From JAWWOL01 sp033851545 (GTDB taxonomy: Bacteria > Actinomycetota > Actinomycetes > JAWWOL01): a stretch of DNA of 64,000 nt. Positions 16,054 to 24,259 of this stretch are shown piece after piece (position 1 is the first letter of the stretch; each line of letters opens with the position of its first letter). The DNA is taken from contig JAWWOO010000105.1 in NCBI GenBank assembly GCA_033851545.1, forward strand, positions 9,803-73,802, read 5' to 3'. Position numbers and translations under genes: made by a program. The notes under the pieces are model-generated. The model made no database searches. It was not told the DNA's origin and saw only the letters and a program-made list of their open reading frames with translations.

Positions 16054-17009
16054 CGTCCGAGCCCGGGCCGATCGGCCCGCCCAACGGTCTGGAGCTCCCG
16101 CGGTACGCCGGGCCGGACACGTTCGCCCGGCTGCCGCGGCTCCAGGACGTCGGCCGGGCAGCGGTGGCCATCCTCGGCGTCCCGTTCGACAGCGGCACGA
16201 CCTACCGGCCGGGAGCCCGCTTCGGGCCGCAGGCGCTGCGGGCGGGCTCCAAGCTGCTGCGGCCGTTCCACCCGCAGCTCGACGTCCACCCGTGGGACGT
16301 GCACCAGGTGGCGGACGCCGGGGACGTCGGGGTCAACCCGTTCGACCTGCTGGAGGCGGTGGCGACGATCGAGTCGGCCGCTCGCTCGCTGCTCTCCCAG
16401 GCCGACCGGATCGTCACGCTCGGCGGGGACCACACCATCGCGCTGCCGCTGCTGCGCGCTCTGCACGCCCAGCATGGGCCGATCGCGCTGGTGCACTTCG
16501 ACGCGCACCTGGACACCTGGGACACCTACTTCGGTGCCCCGTACACCCATGGCACGCCGTTTCGCCGGGCCAGCGAGGAGGGTCTGCTGGCGCTGGAGTC
16601 CTCCGCGCACGTCGGCATCCGTGGGCCGCTCTACGCGCAGAGCGACCTCGACTCCGACCGGGAGCTCGGCTTCGCGGCGATCACGACGATGGAGGTCGCC
16701 CGGCACGGCCCCGACGCCGCCGTCGACCGGATCCGCGAGCGGGTCGGCGACCTGCCGGTCTACCTGTCCGTCGACATCGACGTGCTCGACCCGGCGCACG
16801 CTCCGGGCACCGGCACGCCGGAGCCTGGTGGCCTGACCACCCGCGAGCTGCAGATGATCCTGCGCGGGCTCGACGGCCTCAACCTGGTCGGTGGCGACGT
16901 CGTCGAGGTGGCGCCGGCCTACGACCACGCCGAGCTCACCGCTCTGGCCGGGGCCAACGTTGCCTACGAGTTCCTGGGATTGCTTGCCCTGCAGGCAAAG
17001 CGTGGTTGA
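16050..17009 (+). CDS. Agmatinase/guanidinobutyrase-family ureohydrolase
   Basis: A 319-residue binuclear-metal ureohydrolase that cleaves a guanidino group to urea and an amine. Metal ligands are visible at His128 (GGDHT), Asp151/His153/Asp155 (FDAHLDTWD) and Asp242/Asp244 (SVDIDVLDPAHAPGTGTPEPGG). THGTPFRRA is the substrate-loop motif typical of agmatinases and guanidinobutyrases rather than arginases. The GTG start at 16050 overlaps the previous stop by four bases. Given its neighbours, the substrate could be agmatine, guanidinobutyrate, guanidinopropionate or guanidine itself; sequence alone does not choose. Confidence 0.9.
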   Translation: MTSEPGPIGPPNGLELPRYAGPDTFARLPRLQDVGRAAVAILGVPFDSGTTYRPGARFGPQALRAGSKLLRPFHPQLDVHPWDVHQVADAGDVGVNPFDLLEAVATIESAARSLLSQADRIVTLGGDHTIALPLLRALHAQHGPIALVHFDAHLDTWDTYFGAPYTHGTPFRRASEEGLLALESSAHVGIRGPLYAQSDLDSDRELGFAAITTMEVARHGPDAAVDRIRERVGDLPVYLSVDIDVLDPAHAPGTGTPEPGGLTTRELQMILRGLDGLNLVGGDVVEVAPAYDHAELTALAGANVAYEFLGLLALQAKRG

Positions 17010-17658
17010 GCTGGTCGACCTCTCCATCCCGCTCGACGCCGGGACACAGGTCTATCCGGGCGACCCGGTGTTCGTCTCCTCACCGGCCACAACCCTCGCT
17101 GTGGAGGGCTTCCACGTCCAGCAGATCTCGCTCGGCTCGCAGACCGGCACCCATGTCGACGCGCCCTGGCACTTCGCCGAGGACGGCCTGCGGATCGACG
17201 AGGTGCCGCTGTCCCGGTTCGTCTGTCGCCTGGTGCTGATCGACGTACGAGGACTGGCGCCCCGTACCATGATCGGTTGGGATCGCCTGGCCGCATGGGA
17301 GTCTGCGCTCGGTCCGGACGCTGCGTTGGTGCTGTTCACCGGCTGGCCGGCGCACCGGGGGACCGACGCCTACTTCGACCATCCCTACCTCGAGGCGGAT
17401 GCCTGCGCCCGTGCACTGGAGCTCGGCGTCCGGACGTTCGCGGTCGACGCGCCCAACCTGGACGAGACCCGGTTCGACCAGCCGGCGGCCGACGGGTTCG
17501 CCTCGCACCGGCTGATTGCCGCCGCCGACGGCGTCATCGTCGAGAACCTCTGCGGACTCGAGGATCTCGACGCCGGGCCCTATCTGCTGAGCGTCCTCCC
17601 GTTGCGGCTGACCGGCGCGGACGGGGCACCGTGCCGAGCGGTTGCACTGGCCCTGTGA
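17002..17658 (+). CDS. Cyclase-family protein (kynurenine formamidase-like hydrolase)
   Basis: A 218-residue member of the cyclase family, metal-dependent hydrolases that include bacterial kynurenine formamidase and isatin hydrolase. The signature GTHVDAPWHF carries the metal ligands His51, Asp53 and His57; SHRLIAA and VIVENLCGLEDL follow as in the family. It starts with GTG at 17002, eight bases inside the end of the ureohydrolase gene. It probably opens an amide, formamide or cyclic compound in the same pathway as the three upstream enzymes. No tryptophan-catabolic genes are near, so a kynurenine role is not supported here. Confidence 0.85.
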   Translation: MVELVDLSIPLDAGTQVYPGDPVFVSSPATTLAVEGFHVQQISLGSQTGTHVDAPWHFAEDGLRIDEVPLSRFVCRLVLIDVRGLAPRTMIGWDRLAAWESALGPDAALVLFTGWPAHRGTDAYFDHPYLEADACARALELGVRTFAVDAPNLDETRFDQPAADGFASHRLIAAADGVIVENLCGLEDLDAGPYLLSVLPLRLTGADGAPCRAVALAL

Positions 17659-17727
17659 CGCCCCATGCAGTCTGTGGGCCATCGTGTTCGCCCTGGCATC
17701 AACAATGTTCCACGAACGGCCCTGCGC

Positions 17728-18048
17728 TCAGCAGCCCTCGTCGGCGGTCGGGTCGTAGCCCTGCAGCCGGACCAGACCGACCGCCTTCCCATACGCATCA
17801 GGCACGATCGCGCAGATCTCGGTGACCTGCCAGCCGTCCGCACCTTCGTCCGCCCAGGCCAGCACCTCGAAGATGTTGCTCCCGGACACCAGCCACTCCT
17901 CGCTCTCCCAGGCCATGTCGATCTGCTCGAGGTTGGCCGGCCGGTCGGCGTAATCGGTGATCGCATGCTCCCGCCAGTACGAGATCCGATACGTCGCCTC
18001 GGCAACCTCTAGTGCGCGATCGCGCGGTTCAGCCTTGGTGACCTTCAC
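17728..18048 (-). CDS. Hypothetical protein coupled to a Nudix hydrolase (106 aa)
   Basis: A soluble 106-residue protein that I do not recognise. Its GTG start at 18048 overlaps the Nudix stop by four bases, so the two are made together. The sequence is mixed and well ordered, with an ATYRISYWREHAITDY segment, an IFEVLAWADEGADGWQVTEI strand-like region and a C-terminal VGLVRLQGYDPTADEGC. There is no signal peptide or membrane span. A link to nucleotide clean-up is inferred only from coupling. Confidence 0.7.
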   Translation of the reverse strand: MKVTKAEPRDRALEVAEATYRISYWREHAITDYADRPANLEQIDMAWESEEWLVSGSNIFEVLAWADEGADGWQVTEICAIVPDAYGKAVGLVRLQGYDPTADEGC

Positions 18049-18500
18049 AGTGCACCCCAGCCGTACGTGACCAAAGGCTCGCCGTCGACGATCGCCTGCA
18101 GCCCGACGCCGACATAGTCGACGATGTCCGCGGGCAGTGCCGCCCGATCGGCCCAGATCAGCTCGCTGCACTTGTCCGGCTCGCCGATCGATGGCGTGCC
18201 CCGCCAGCTGCCGATGGTGAAGAACAGGTCGAGGTACTCAGCGTCCTGCGGATCCTCCGGCGCCCGGTGCATCACGACCGCCAGCCGGCACGAGGATCGG
18301 TCGGCCTCGACCAGAACCTCCTCGCGCAGCTCGCGGAGCATCCCGCTCACCGCATCCTCCCCGCCGTCGAGGTGCCCGGCCGGTATGGAGACCTGCCCGT
18401 CGCGGTAGCCCGTACCGGCTCGGCGGATCAGCAGCAGCCGGTCGCCGTCCAGCAGGACTCCGTAGACAGCGGCTGCGACGTGAAATCGTTGGTTCGGCAC
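18045..18500 (-). CDS. Nudix hydrolase
   Basis: A 151-residue Nudix-fold pyrophosphohydrolase. The Nudix box begins at GHLDGGEDAVSGMLRELREE, keeping the metal-binding glutamates of REUXEE, although the usual glycine after the box is replaced by leucine (VLVE). The opening FHVAAAVYGVLLDGDRLLLIRR and the C-terminal CSELIWADRAALPADIVDYV are typical of MutT-like housecleaning enzymes. It starts with GTG at 18500 and is coupled to the small gene downstream. The nucleotide or sugar substrate is unknown. Confidence 0.9.
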   Translation of the reverse strand: MPNQRFHVAAAVYGVLLDGDRLLLIRRAGTGYRDGQVSIPAGHLDGGEDAVSGMLRELREEVLVEADRSSCRLAVVMHRAPEDPQDAEYLDLFFTIGSWRGTPSIGEPDKCSELIWADRAALPADIVDYVGVGLQAIVDGEPLVTYGWGAL

Positions 18501-18536
18501 TGGCCAACCGTAGCCAGGCCGAGGGATAGTCGGCGC

Positions 18537-18785
18537 ATGGGCGTTCCGACGCGGACCCAGGCCGAGCGGGCGCTCCGGCGCGCGGTCAACCCGTTCTCGA
18601 CGGCGATCACCAGGGTCGTCCAGTCGCCGGCCCGCCGCCGTGGCTGGAGCGCGAGGGCCATCAGCCGGTGGTCGCGCCGCCGCCAGGGGCCGCCGGACGA
18701 CGACGGGGGAGCAGGCGTACGGGAACCGCGCCGCCCGCTTCCGACCAGGCCTTCGGACGTCATGGAGCTGGACCTGCCCGAATGA
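18537..18785 (+). CDS. Small basic hypothetical protein (82 aa)
   Basis: A plus-strand frame with ATG at 18537 after a GAGGGAT-like ribosome binding sequence. The product is rich in arginine, with an amphipathic ALRRAVNPFSTAITRVVQS segment, then RRRGWSARAISRWSRRR, and ends with a short acidic tail. The NP..R.VV.SP pattern faintly recalls the start of deazaflavin-dependent nitroreductases, but the rest of that domain is missing. It lies between two minus-strand genes with no overlap. It may be a real small gene or a remnant. Confidence 0.4.
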   Translation: MGVPTRTQAERALRRAVNPFSTAITRVVQSPARRRGWSARAISRWSRRRQGPPDDDGGAGVREPRRPLPTRPSDVMELDLPE

Positions 18786-18794
18786 TCGTCGCCT

Positions 18795-19319
18795 TCAGCT
18801 CAGCCTGAGGTAGAGGTCGCGCAGCAGGCCGATCTCGGCCCCGTGGTGAGCCAGCTCGTCGAGCGCGTGCACGACCAGGTCGGCCCAGGTCGACTCGGCG
18901 TACGGGCCCCAGTCCGGCCCCAGCCGCGTCCACAGACCGTCCTCGCCGAGGTCCAGGATGCGCGCCCGGAAGACCTCGTACGACGTCTTGAGGGCGTCCA
19001 GGGCCGGGTCGACGTCGCCGAACCAGGCGCGGCCGCGCACCGGCAGCGGCCAGTCACCGAGGGACGGGGAGACGTACGAGGTGAGGCACTGCAGCCCGAT
19101 GTGCCACATCCGCCACGCGATCGTGGTGACCGGCGCCGGAACCGGGTTGGGGTCGGCCCAGTCGGCGACCCAGCGGTCCTCGACCGGTCGGATGCTCCAG
19201 TTGTCGGGGACCGGCTCCCAAAGGTATTCGTCGCGACCGAGACCCTGAAGCCGGGCCGAAAGCCGTTCGTACGCGTCGTCCACCCCGAGCAGGAGCGCCG
19301 GCAGCGTCTGATTGGTCAT
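18795..19319 (-). CDS. DinB-family (DinB_2) putative metal-dependent hydrolase/transferase
   Basis: A 174-residue four-helix-bundle protein of the DinB superfamily. Three histidines of the usual metal site can be placed: one near the start of the second helix in IAWRMWHIGLQ, and two in VVHALDELAHHGAEIGLLRDLY. The superfamily includes mycothiol- and bacillithiol-dependent S-transferases, so a thiol-linked detoxification role is possible in an actinobacterium but not proven. It is divergent from the HAD gene with a 41-base gap. Confidence 0.85.
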   Translation of the reverse strand: MTNQTLPALLLGVDDAYERLSARLQGLGRDEYLWEPVPDNWSIRPVEDRWVADWADPNPVPAPVTTIAWRMWHIGLQCLTSYVSPSLGDWPLPVRGRAWFGDVDPALDALKTSYEVFRARILDLGEDGLWTRLGPDWGPYAESTWADLVVHALDELAHHGAEIGLLRDLYLRLS

Positions 19320-19360
19320 GTTGGGACGTTACCGCCGCCCGTACATGCCAAACTGGCGAG

Positions 19361-20089
19361 GTGTGGGGTGACCAGGCAAAGCCGATCGAGGTCGTCGGGC
19401 TCGACGGCGACGACACACTGTGGCGTTGCGAAGACCTTTTCCAGCAGGCGCAGGCGCAGTTCCGCGCCCTGCTTGCCGATTTCGCCGATGATGCGCTGGT
19501 CGGCGAGACCCTGAGCAGGGTCGAGCGGGGCAACCTCGCGCTCTTCGGGTACGGCATCAAGGGCTTCGCGCTGTCGGCCGTCGAGACCGCAGCCCGGCTG
19601 GCCGGACCGGAGCTGCACGCAAGGCTGGTCGAGCAGATCCTCGACCTGGCCAGGGACATGCTCAGCGCACCGGTCGAGCTGCTGCCCGGCGCAGCAGAGG
19701 CGGTGTGGGCGCTGCGCGACCTCGGGCACCGGGTCGTCCTGGTCACCAAGGGCGACCTGCTGGACCAGGAGCGCAAGCTCGAGAAGTCCGGCCTGGCCGA
19801 GGCCTTCGACCACGTCGAGATCATCAGCGAGAAGAACGCCGCGAAGTACGCCGAGCTGCTGCGCGTCCTCGGCTGCCCGCCCGAGCGGTTCCTGATGGTC
19901 GGCAACAGCGTCCGCAGCGACATCGTCCCGGTCATCGAGCTCGGTGCCCGCGCGGTCCACGTGCCCTACCACCTGGTCTGGGAGCACGAGCACGTCGGTT
20001 CGTGGGCCGGCCACGACAACGTGGTCGAGATCGCCAACCTCAGCGAGCTGCCCGCGCTGCTGGCGTCGACAGCGGCTCGCACCACGTGA
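19361..20089 (+). CDS. HAD-superfamily hydrolase
   Basis: A 242-residue HAD phosphatase with nucleophile Asp15 and Asp17 in GLDGDDTLW, the motif II threonine in VVLVTKGD, motif III lysine in EKNAAKY, and motif IV around LMVGNSVRSDIVPVIELG. The cap is of the small helical C1 type. It begins with GTG at 19361 and ends in a four-base overlap with the phosphohexomutase gene, so the two are co-translated. A sugar phosphate or nucleotide is the likely substrate by context. Confidence 0.9.
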   Translation: MWGDQAKPIEVVGLDGDDTLWRCEDLFQQAQAQFRALLADFADDALVGETLSRVERGNLALFGYGIKGFALSAVETAARLAGPELHARLVEQILDLARDMLSAPVELLPGAAEAVWALRDLGHRVVLVTKGDLLDQERKLEKSGLAEAFDHVEIISEKNAAKYAELLRVLGCPPERFLMVGNSVRSDIVPVIELGARAVHVPYHLVWEHEHVGSWAGHDNVVEIANLSELPALLASTAARTT

Positions 20090-21732
20090 CCGACCTCCGT
20101 ACGGCAGCGTTGTCGTGGATTGCGGACGACCCCGACCCGCGGACCCGTGCCGAACTGTCCCGGCTGATGGCGGTCAAGGCGTGGGACGACATCGCGGACC
20201 GGTTCGCGGGCCGGCTGCAGTTCGGTACGGCGGGCCTGCGCGGAGCGCTCGGTGCCGGCCCCAACCGGATGAACCGCGCCACGGTGACCAGGGCGGCGGC
20301 GGGTCTCGCTGCCTACCTCACCTCCCACGGCGGCGGCCGCGTGGTGGTCGGTTTCGACGCCCGGCACGACTCCGACATGTTCGCGATCGACACCCTCGAG
20401 GTCATGCGCGGAGCCGGCCTCGAGGCGATCCTGCTGCCCCGGCCCACGCCGACCCCCGTGCTGGCGTACGCGATCCTGCGGCTCGGCTGCGCTGCCGGGG
20501 TCATGGTCACGGCCAGCCACAACCCGGCGGCGGACAACGGCTACAAGGTCTACCTCGGCTCCGGCAGCCAGATCGTGCCGCCGGCAGATGCCGAGATCTC
20601 CGCCGCGATCGACGCTGTCGGCCGGCTCGCCGAGGTGCCCCGCGGCAAGGGGTGGACCGTTGCCGGCGAGGACCTGCTGGACGCTTACGTCGCGGCCGTC
20701 GTCGGCCAGTCGCTGACCCCTGCGCGGGACCTGCTTGTCGCGTACACGCCGTTGCACGGCGTCGGCCGCGACGTCCTGCTCCGGGCCTTCGCTCAGGCCG
20801 GTTTCATGCCGCCGGTCGTGGTGGCCGAGCAGGCGGCGCCGGACCCGGAGTTCCCGACCGTGCCGTTCCCCAACCCGGAGGAGCCCGGTGCGATGGACCT
20901 GGCGCTGGCCCTCGGCGCCTCCTCGGGTGCGGACCTCGTCATCGCCAACGACCCGGATGCCGACCGGTGCTGCGTCGCCGTCGGTGACCGCATCCTGCGC
21001 GGCGATGAGCTGGGAGCCCTGCTGGCCGACCATGTGCTGAGGCACACCAGCGGCGCCGACCGGTTGGTGGTGACCACGATCGTTTCGTCCACGCTGCTCC
21101 GCCGGATGGCCGAGGTACACGGCGTGCACTACGCCGAGACGCTGACCGGGTTCAAGTGGATCATGCGGGCGGACCACCCGGGGGCCAGGTTCGTCTTCGG
21201 CTACGAGGAGGCGTTGGGCTACTGCATCGGCGCCGTCCGTGGGCCAGGGGTGGTTCGCGACAAGGACGGGATCGGCGCCGCCCTCGCCGTGGCCGAGCTG
21301 GCCGCCGAGCTCAAGGCGCAGGGGCTCACGCTGGTGGACCGCCTCGACGAGCTGGCCCGCGAATATGGACTGCACGCCACCGAGCAGTGGTCGGTACGGG
21401 TGGCCTCCCTCGACGAGATCTCAACTGCGATGGCCACGTTGCGGTCTGCCCGGCCAACGTCCCTGGGCGGTCACCCGGTCGCCCGCACCGTCGACCTGCT
21501 CGAAGGCTCCGCCGCCGTGCCCCCGACGGACGGGATCACCTACTGGCTCGGGGATCCCGCCGACCCGTACGGGCGCGTGGTGGTGCGACCCAGCGGGACC
21601 GAGCCCAAGCTCAAGGCCTACCTCGAGGTGAGGGTGCCGGTGACCTCGTCAGTCGCCGACGCACGTGCCGTTGCCGCCGGCCAACTGGCGGCCATCAGGG
21701 CGTCGGTGCAGCAGCTCACCGGCCTGATCTGA
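20086..21732 (+). CDS. Phospho-sugar mutase (phosphomannomutase/phosphopentomutase-like, PmmB type)
   Basis: A 548-residue alpha-D-phosphohexomutase. The phosphoserine is Ser144 in VTASHNPAADNGYKVY, the metal loop is NDPDADR (Asp289, 291, 293), the sugar loop is GYEEALGYC, and the phosphate-binding loop RPSGTEPKLKAY closes the protein. The N-terminus with RLQFGTAGLRG is that of the long PmmB/PgmB subgroup, whose members include deoxyribomutases and phosphopentomutases. Since deoC follows 105 bases downstream on the same strand, conversion of deoxyribose 1-phosphate to 5-phosphate is a reasonable role. The GTG start at 20086 overlaps the HAD stop. Confidence 0.9.
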   Translation: MTDLRTAALSWIADDPDPRTRAELSRLMAVKAWDDIADRFAGRLQFGTAGLRGALGAGPNRMNRATVTRAAAGLAAYLTSHGGGRVVVGFDARHDSDMFAIDTLEVMRGAGLEAILLPRPTPTPVLAYAILRLGCAAGVMVTASHNPAADNGYKVYLGSGSQIVPPADAEISAAIDAVGRLAEVPRGKGWTVAGEDLLDAYVAAVVGQSLTPARDLLVAYTPLHGVGRDVLLRAFAQAGFMPPVVVAEQAAPDPEFPTVPFPNPEEPGAMDLALALGASSGADLVIANDPDADRCCVAVGDRILRGDELGALLADHVLRHTSGADRLVVTTIVSSTLLRRMAEVHGVHYAETLTGFKWIMRADHPGARFVFGYEEALGYCIGAVRGPGVVRDKDGIGAALAVAELAAELKAQGLTLVDRLDELAREYGLHATEQWSVRVASLDEISTAMATLRSARPTSLGGHPVARTVDLLEGSAAVPPTDGITYWLGDPADPYGRVVVRPSGTEPKLKAYLEVRVPVTSSVADARAVAAGQLAAIRASVQQLTGLI

Positions 21733-21837
21733 GCTGCGCGGACACTGCTGAGCAGGACCCCGCACGGTGACTACCCGGGGAGGCGGCGCGGCGACCGGTT
21801 TCCGGCCGTCGCGCTATCGTCGCTCAGTGAGCACGAC

Positions 21838-22803
21838 ATGAGCGCGACAGAGGCGACACTGCCGGCGTACGCCGGCTTCGCGGACGCAACCCGTTCGGAG
21901 GCCTCCCTTCGGCTGTTCCTGCACGGCCTCCCGGGTGTCGATGCCGTCGGCGCCGAGGGTCGGATCGCCGGCTTGGGCACCCGCAGCATCAAGAAGGACG
22001 CCAAGCTCTGGGCGCTGGACATGGCGATCCGGATGGTGGACCTGACCACGCTCGAGGGCGCCGACACGGTGGGCAAGGTGGCCGCCCTGTGCGCCAAGGC
22101 CCGCCGGCCGGACCCGTCGGACCCCACCGCACCTGCCGTGGCCGCCGTGTGCGTCTATCCCGACATGATCCCGACTGTCGTCGACCGGCTGCGGGGCAGC
22201 GGGGTCAAGGCGGCCAGCGTCGCCACCGCGTTTCCGTCCGGCCGCTCCTCGCTGGCGGTCAAGCTGGCCGACACCAAGGATGCGGTCGCCGCGGCCGCCG
22301 ACGAGATCGACATGGTGATCGATCGCGGCGCATTCCTCTCCGGTCGCTACCAGCACGTGTTCGACGAGATCGTCGCCGTCAAGGAGGCCTGCGGGCCGGC
22401 TCACCTCAAGGTCATCCTCGAGACGGGCGAGCTGGTGACCTACGACAACGTCCGCCGCGCGTCGTGGCTGTCCATGCTGGCCGGCGCCGACTTCATCAAG
22501 ACCTCGACCGGCAAGGTCTCCCCGGCATCGACGCTGCCGGTGATCCTCGTGATGCTCGAGGCCGTACGCGACTTCGCCGAGGCGACCGGCGCCAAAGTGG
22601 GCGTCAAGGCGGCCGGCGGCATCCGCACCGCCAAGGACGCGATCAAGTACCTCGTCGTCGTCAAGGAGACGTGCGGCGAGGACTGGCTGACCCCCGACCT
22701 GTTCCGGATCGGCGCCTCCAGCCTGCTCAACGACCTGCTCATGCAGCGGTTCAAGCAGGCAACCGGGCGCTACGCCGGTCCCGACTACTTCACCCTCGAC
22801 TGA
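21838..22803 (+). CDS. deoC: Deoxyribose-phosphate aldolase
   Basis: DeoC splits 2-deoxyribose 5-phosphate into glyceraldehyde 3-phosphate and acetaldehyde. The 321-residue protein has the TIM-barrel aldolase motifs: the lysine that forms the Schiff base, Lys221, in ADFIKTSTGK, the second lysine in VGVKAAGGIRT, DEIDMVIDRG, and LKVILETGEL. It is of the long form common in actinobacteria and metazoa. It is followed after ten bases by an aldehyde dehydrogenase that can consume the acetaldehyde. Thymidine phosphorylase and cytidine deaminase are encoded 32 kb away in the window, giving a complete deoxynucleoside route. Confidence 0.95.
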   Translation: MSATEATLPAYAGFADATRSEASLRLFLHGLPGVDAVGAEGRIAGLGTRSIKKDAKLWALDMAIRMVDLTTLEGADTVGKVAALCAKARRPDPSDPTAPAVAAVCVYPDMIPTVVDRLRGSGVKAASVATAFPSGRSSLAVKLADTKDAVAAAADEIDMVIDRGAFLSGRYQHVFDEIVAVKEACGPAHLKVILETGELVTYDNVRRASWLSMLAGADFIKTSTGKVSPASTLPVILVMLEAVRDFAEATGAKVGVKAAGGIRTAKDAIKYLVVVKETCGEDWLTPDLFRIGASSLLNDLLMQRFKQATGRYAGPDYFTLD

Positions 22804-22813
22804 TGGGCCCGCG

Positions 22814-24259
22814 ATGACCTTCGACTACGCACCGGCGCCCGAGTCGCGGGACGTGGCCAAGCTGCGTTCCTCGTACGGGCTCTACATCGGCGGACAGTTC
22901 GTCGACCCATTCGGGGGCGAGGCGTTCAAGACGATCAGCCCCGCGACGGAGGAGGTGCTGGCCGAGGTGGCCACCGCGGGCGCCGAGGATGTGGACCGCG
23001 CGGTGCTGGCCGCCCGCAAGGCCTATGACGAGGTGTGGCGGGCGCTGCCCGGACGCGAGCGGGCGAAGTATCTCTTCCGGATCGCCCGCATCCTGCAGGA
23101 GCGCTCGCGCGAGCTGGCCGTCGTCGAGACCCTCGACAACGGCAAGCCGATCCGCGAGTCCCGCGACGTGGACATCCCTTTAGCAGCAGCACATTTCTTC
23201 TACTACGCGGGCTGGGCGGACAAGCTCCCCTACGCCGGTCTAGGCCCGGACCCGCAGCCGCTGGGCGTGGCGGCCCAGGTCATCCCGTGGAACTTCCCGC
23301 TGCTGATGCTGGCCTGGAAGATCGCGCCTGCCTTGGCCGCCGGCAACACGGTGGTCCTCAAACCGGCCGAGACCACGCCGCTGACAGCCCTGCTGTTCGC
23401 CGAGATCTGCCAGCAGGCGGACCTCCCGCCGGGGGTGGTCAACATCCTCACCGGCGCCGGCGAGACCGGCCGGGCGCTGGTCGGCCATCCGGGCGTCGAC
23501 AAGGTGGCGTTCACCGGCTCGACCGAGGTGGGCAAGGAGATCCTGCGGACGCTGGCCGGGTCCCGCACCAAGCTCACCCTCGAGCTCGGTGGCAAGGCGG
23601 CGAACATCGTCTTTGACGACGCGCCGATCGACCAGGCTGTCGAGGGCATCGTCAACGGAATCTTCTTCAACCAGGGCCACGTCTGCTGCGCCGGGTCCCG
23701 CCTGCTCGTGCAGGAGTCGGTGCTGGATCCCTTGCTGGACAAGCTCAAGCGGCGTCTCGGCACGCTGCGGCTCGGCGACCCGATGGACAAGAACACCGAC
23801 ATCGGCGCGATCAACTCCGCGGAGCAGCTGGCCCGGATCACCGCCCTTGCCGACTCCGGGGTGGCCGAGGGTGCGACCCGCTGGAGTCCCGAGTGCGAGC
23901 TGCCGGGGACCGGCTTCTGGTTCGCGCCGACGTTGTTCACCGATGTCGCGCAGTCGACCCGGATCGCCCGCGAGGAGATCTTCGGCCCGGTGCTGTCGGT
24001 GCTGACCTTCCGGACCCCCGACGAGGCGGTCGAGAAGGCCAACAACACGCCGTACGGACTCTCGGCCGGCGTCTGGACGGAGAAAGGCTCGCGCATCCTC
24101 TGGATGGCGCAACGGCTGCGGGCCGGCGTCGTGTGGGCCAACACGTTCAACCGGTTCGACCCGGCGTCGCCGTTCGGCGGCTACAAGGAGTCGGGGTTCG
24201 GCCGCGAGGGCGGCGTCCCCGGGCTTGCCGCCTACCTTGCGAAAGGGTCGCATGGCTGA
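22814..24259 (+). CDS. Aldehyde dehydrogenase
   Basis: A 481-residue NAD(P)-dependent aldehyde dehydrogenase. Motifs in order are IPWNFPLLM (Asn160), the cofactor lysine in VLKPAETTP, FTGSTEVGKEI, the catalytic Glu257 in LELGGK, the nucleophile Cys at 291/292 in NQGHVCCAGSR, and EEIFGPVLSV. It sits ten bases after deoC, so acetaldehyde released by DeoC is the likely substrate. It overlaps the next aldehyde dehydrogenase-like gene by eight bases. All catalytic residues are present. Confidence 0.93.
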   Translation: MTFDYAPAPESRDVAKLRSSYGLYIGGQFVDPFGGEAFKTISPATEEVLAEVATAGAEDVDRAVLAARKAYDEVWRALPGRERAKYLFRIARILQERSRELAVVETLDNGKPIRESRDVDIPLAAAHFFYYAGWADKLPYAGLGPDPQPLGVAAQVIPWNFPLLMLAWKIAPALAAGNTVVLKPAETTPLTALLFAEICQQADLPPGVVNILTGAGETGRALVGHPGVDKVAFTGSTEVGKEILRTLAGSRTKLTLELGGKAANIVFDDAPIDQAVEGIVNGIFFNQGHVCCAGSRLLVQESVLDPLLDKLKRRLGTLRLGDPMDKNTDIGAINSAEQLARITALADSGVAEGATRWSPECELPGTGFWFAPTLFTDVAQSTRIAREEIFGPVLSVLTFRTPDEAVEKANNTPYGLSAGVWTEKGSRILWMAQRLRAGVVWANTFNRFDPASPFGGYKESGFGREGGVPGLAAYLAKGSHG

